This document shows, one piece after another, positions 5,824 to 6,819 of a stretch of 6,819 bases of DNA (position 1 is its first letter; the number at the start of each line of letters is the position of its first letter). The translations under genes were made by a program, and so were the position numbers. Source of the DNA: Syntrophothermus sp. UBA1445 (GTDB lineage Bacteria; Bacillota; Syntrophomonadia; Syntrophomonadales; DTU052); NCBI GenBank assembly GCA_002329495.1, contig DCTH01000093.1:1-6819 (forward strand), written 5' to 3'. The notes beneath the pieces were generated by a model. It had not been told where the DNA came from. It did not search any database and worked only from the letters and a program-made list of their open reading frames with translations.

Positions 5824-6636
5824 CTATCTGATGGTTTCATTCATGCTGCCCGACCGGTAGCCGTCAAGGTCGAGAGCCACGTAGGTAAAACCGCAGGACT
5901 TGACGGCTTCTGAGAGTTGGTTCAGGGTTGTGAGGTTTAAGACATCCGGGAGTTCTTCCCGGCTCACTTCAATCCTGGCCAGATAACCATGATACCGAAC
6001 CCTCACCTGGTTGATTCCCATTATCTTCAAACGGTGTTCTGCTGATGCAACCTGGGCAAGTTTATCGACGGAAAGCCTGGTTCCGTAGGGGAATCGTGAT
6101 GCCAGACAGGCTGAAGAGGGCTTATTCCAGGTAACAAGGGCAAGAGATTTCGCCATATCTCGGATTTCAGCCTTGGTTATCCCGCACTCTATGAAAGGAC
6201 TCTTAACCAGGTCAAAACTATTGAGTGCGGCCATACCGGGACGATAATCCTCAGTATCAGAAACATTACTTCCTTCCAAAACTGCCTCGCATCCCGCTTC
6301 AGTTGCCAATGCAGTTATCAGTTGAAACAGGTGTTTCTTGCAGAAGAAACACCTATCGCTGTGGTTTCTTGTGACCTCTTCAATCCGGAGCGGATCAGTC
6401 CTTATCGTACGCAAGTCGGCCCCCAGCTGGGAGGCAACCCGTTGTGCCTCCTCTTCTTCCTGCTTGGAAACCAAAGGTGATGAGACCGTTATTGCCAGGA
6501 CATTCGAATTGCCCAGGCAGTCGAGAGCTACTTTCAAAAGCAGACTGCTATCAACGCCCCCTGAAAAAGCTACCGCAACCCGGGTGAACTTCTCAATTTC
6601 CTGCCGGAGACGTCGGTATGAAACGCTTAAGATCAT
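5824..6636 (-). CDS. larE: ATP-dependent sulfur transferase LarE of nickel-pincer nucleotide synthesis
   Basis: A 270-residue cytoplasmic PP-loop enzyme. In the Lar pathway LarE adenylates pyridinium-3,5-biscarboxylate mononucleotide and replaces its carboxylate oxygens with sulfur, ahead of nickel insertion by LarC. SGGVDSS at 25-31 is the PP-loop ATP-binding signature. ACLASR places a Cys at 177, equivalent to the sacrificial Cys176 of Lactobacillus plantarum LarE. RCFFCK supplies a CxxC pair (Cys96, Cys99); LarE proteins with three such cysteines have been reported to hold a [4Fe-4S] cluster that delivers sulfide catalytically, so this may be that type. EGSNVSD (about 121-127) and RPGM (about 132-135) also match the family. 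The start is ATG 6636, six bases after AAAAAGGGG (6643-6651); the longer frame from TTG 6654 would translate that site. The gene stands alone, convergent with the lipoprotein gene 27 bases away, with no larA, larB or larC in the window. Length is normal for the family. Confidence 0.93.
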   Translation of the reverse strand: MILSVSYRRLRQEIEKFTRVAVAFSGGVDSSLLLKVALDCLGNSNVLAITVSSPLVSKQEEEEAQRVASQLGADLRTIRTDPLRIEEVTRNHSDRCFFCKKHLFQLITALATEAGCEAVLEGSNVSDTEDYRPGMAALNSFDLVKSPFIECGITKAEIRDMAKSLALVTWNKPSSACLASRFPYGTRLSVDKLAQVASAEHRLKIMGINQVRVRYHGYLARIEVSREELPDVLNLTTLNQLSEAVKSCGFTYVALDLDGYRSGSMNETIR

Positions 6637-6642
6637 ATCTAA

Positions 6643-6651
6643 CCCCTTTTT
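6643..6651 (-). promoter_or_regulatory. Ribosome binding site that decides the larE start
   Basis: On the minus strand AAAAAGGGG lies six bases before ATG 6636. The alternative TTG 6654 would encode this site as its first codons (Lys-Lys-Gly) and has no purine-rich site at normal spacing. Confidence 0.75.
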
Positions 6652-6671
6652 CAATTCGATGATTAAGCATT

Positions 6672-6686
6672 GCGCTGTTTTAGCGC
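6672..6686. promoter_or_regulatory. Small dyad between the larE -10 and start codon
   Basis: GCGCT (6672-6676) and AGCGC (6682-6686) form a perfect five-base inverted repeat around GTTTT. It sits three bases downstream of the candidate -10, at or just after the transcription start of larE, a position typical of repressor operators or of a 5' stabilising hairpin. No regulator family can be named from it. Confidence 0.35.
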
Positions 6687-6688
6687 TG

Positions 6689-6717
6689 ATTATATTGTAT
6701 AAGAGTTTAAAAACTTA
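6689..6717 (-). promoter_or_regulatory. Candidate larE promoter
   Basis: On the minus strand a perfect TATAAT (6694-6689) lies 53 bases upstream of ATG 6636. The -35 at 17-base spacing is TAAGTT (6717-6712), a poor match, so the promoter may be weak or depend on an activator. An imperfect palindrome (about 6697-6723, GTATAAG ... CTTATCATAC) covers the -35 region and could be such a site. No gene is supported between here and the right edge; that stretch contains a C7 run (6762-6768) and CAGTACTG (6804-6811), neither of which I can interpret. Confidence 0.45.
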
Positions 6718-6819
6718 TCATACCACTTGAGACTCTTCGCTGGTTGGTTTCCGGATAATCACCCCCCCGCTTTGGTGCTTTCCGAGTGCTAAGAAAAATA
6801 AACCAGTACTGTTAAAATG

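Noticed and set aside
6338..6730. Plus-strand 130-codon open frame over the larE start
   Set aside because: It is antisense to larE motifs, low in complexity of a real protein and has no ribosome binding site.
6724..6819. Possible start of another gene at the right edge (ATG 6817)
   Set aside because: No ribosome binding site precedes it and no codons follow within the window.

Overview
The window looks like chromosome from a low-to-moderate GC, Gram-positive-type anaerobe of the Clostridia (Peptococcaceae or Syntrophomonadaceae style). This is inferred from strong AAGGAG/GGGAGG ribosome binding sites, GTG and TTG starts, a secreted protein with C-terminal S-layer homology (SLH) domains, and a palindrome of the REP type common in those genomes. 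No rRNA, tRNA or CRISPR array was seen.

Layout. (1) Bases 1-142 look like the right end of an IS200/IS605-type element entering from the left: the last 40 codons of an open frame, three successive hairpins, then a TCAA tetranucleotide. This is the arrangement expected of a tnpB 3' end overlapping its omega RNA. (2) A strong, roughly bidirectional terminator (164-197) follows. (3) On the minus strand, 207-2384 encodes a secreted protein with a duplicated YcdB/YcdC (PepSY-like) module and an SLH anchor. (4) The divergent intergenic region 2385-2735 holds candidate promoters, a TTGAC-N8-GTCAA dyad and a REP-like palindrome that ends directly at the copA ribosome binding site. (5) On the plus strand, copA (2736-5129) encodes a two-HMA-domain Cu(+) P-type ATPase. 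(6) It is followed by a small lipoprotein gene (5260-5796) with two BamE/SmpA-like repeats. (7) Convergent on the minus strand is larE (5824-6636), the PP-loop sulfur transferase of nickel-pincer nucleotide synthesis, carrying a CxxC plus the sacrificial cysteine. (8) Bases 6637-6819 hold the larE promoter region and no gene that I can support.

The genes do not form one obvious pathway. The SLH protein and the lipoprotein are envelope proteins, CopA exports copper from the cytoplasm, and LarE is a cytoplasmic cofactor enzyme without larA, larB or larC beside it. copA and the lipoprotein could be co-transcribed, since no terminator is visible between them. The least ordinary parts are the probable tnpB/omega RNA end at the left edge, the REP-like palindrome fused to the copA leader, and the solitary three-cysteine LarE. 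Four of the longest open frames appear to start downstream of their longest possible start, judging by ribosome binding site placement.
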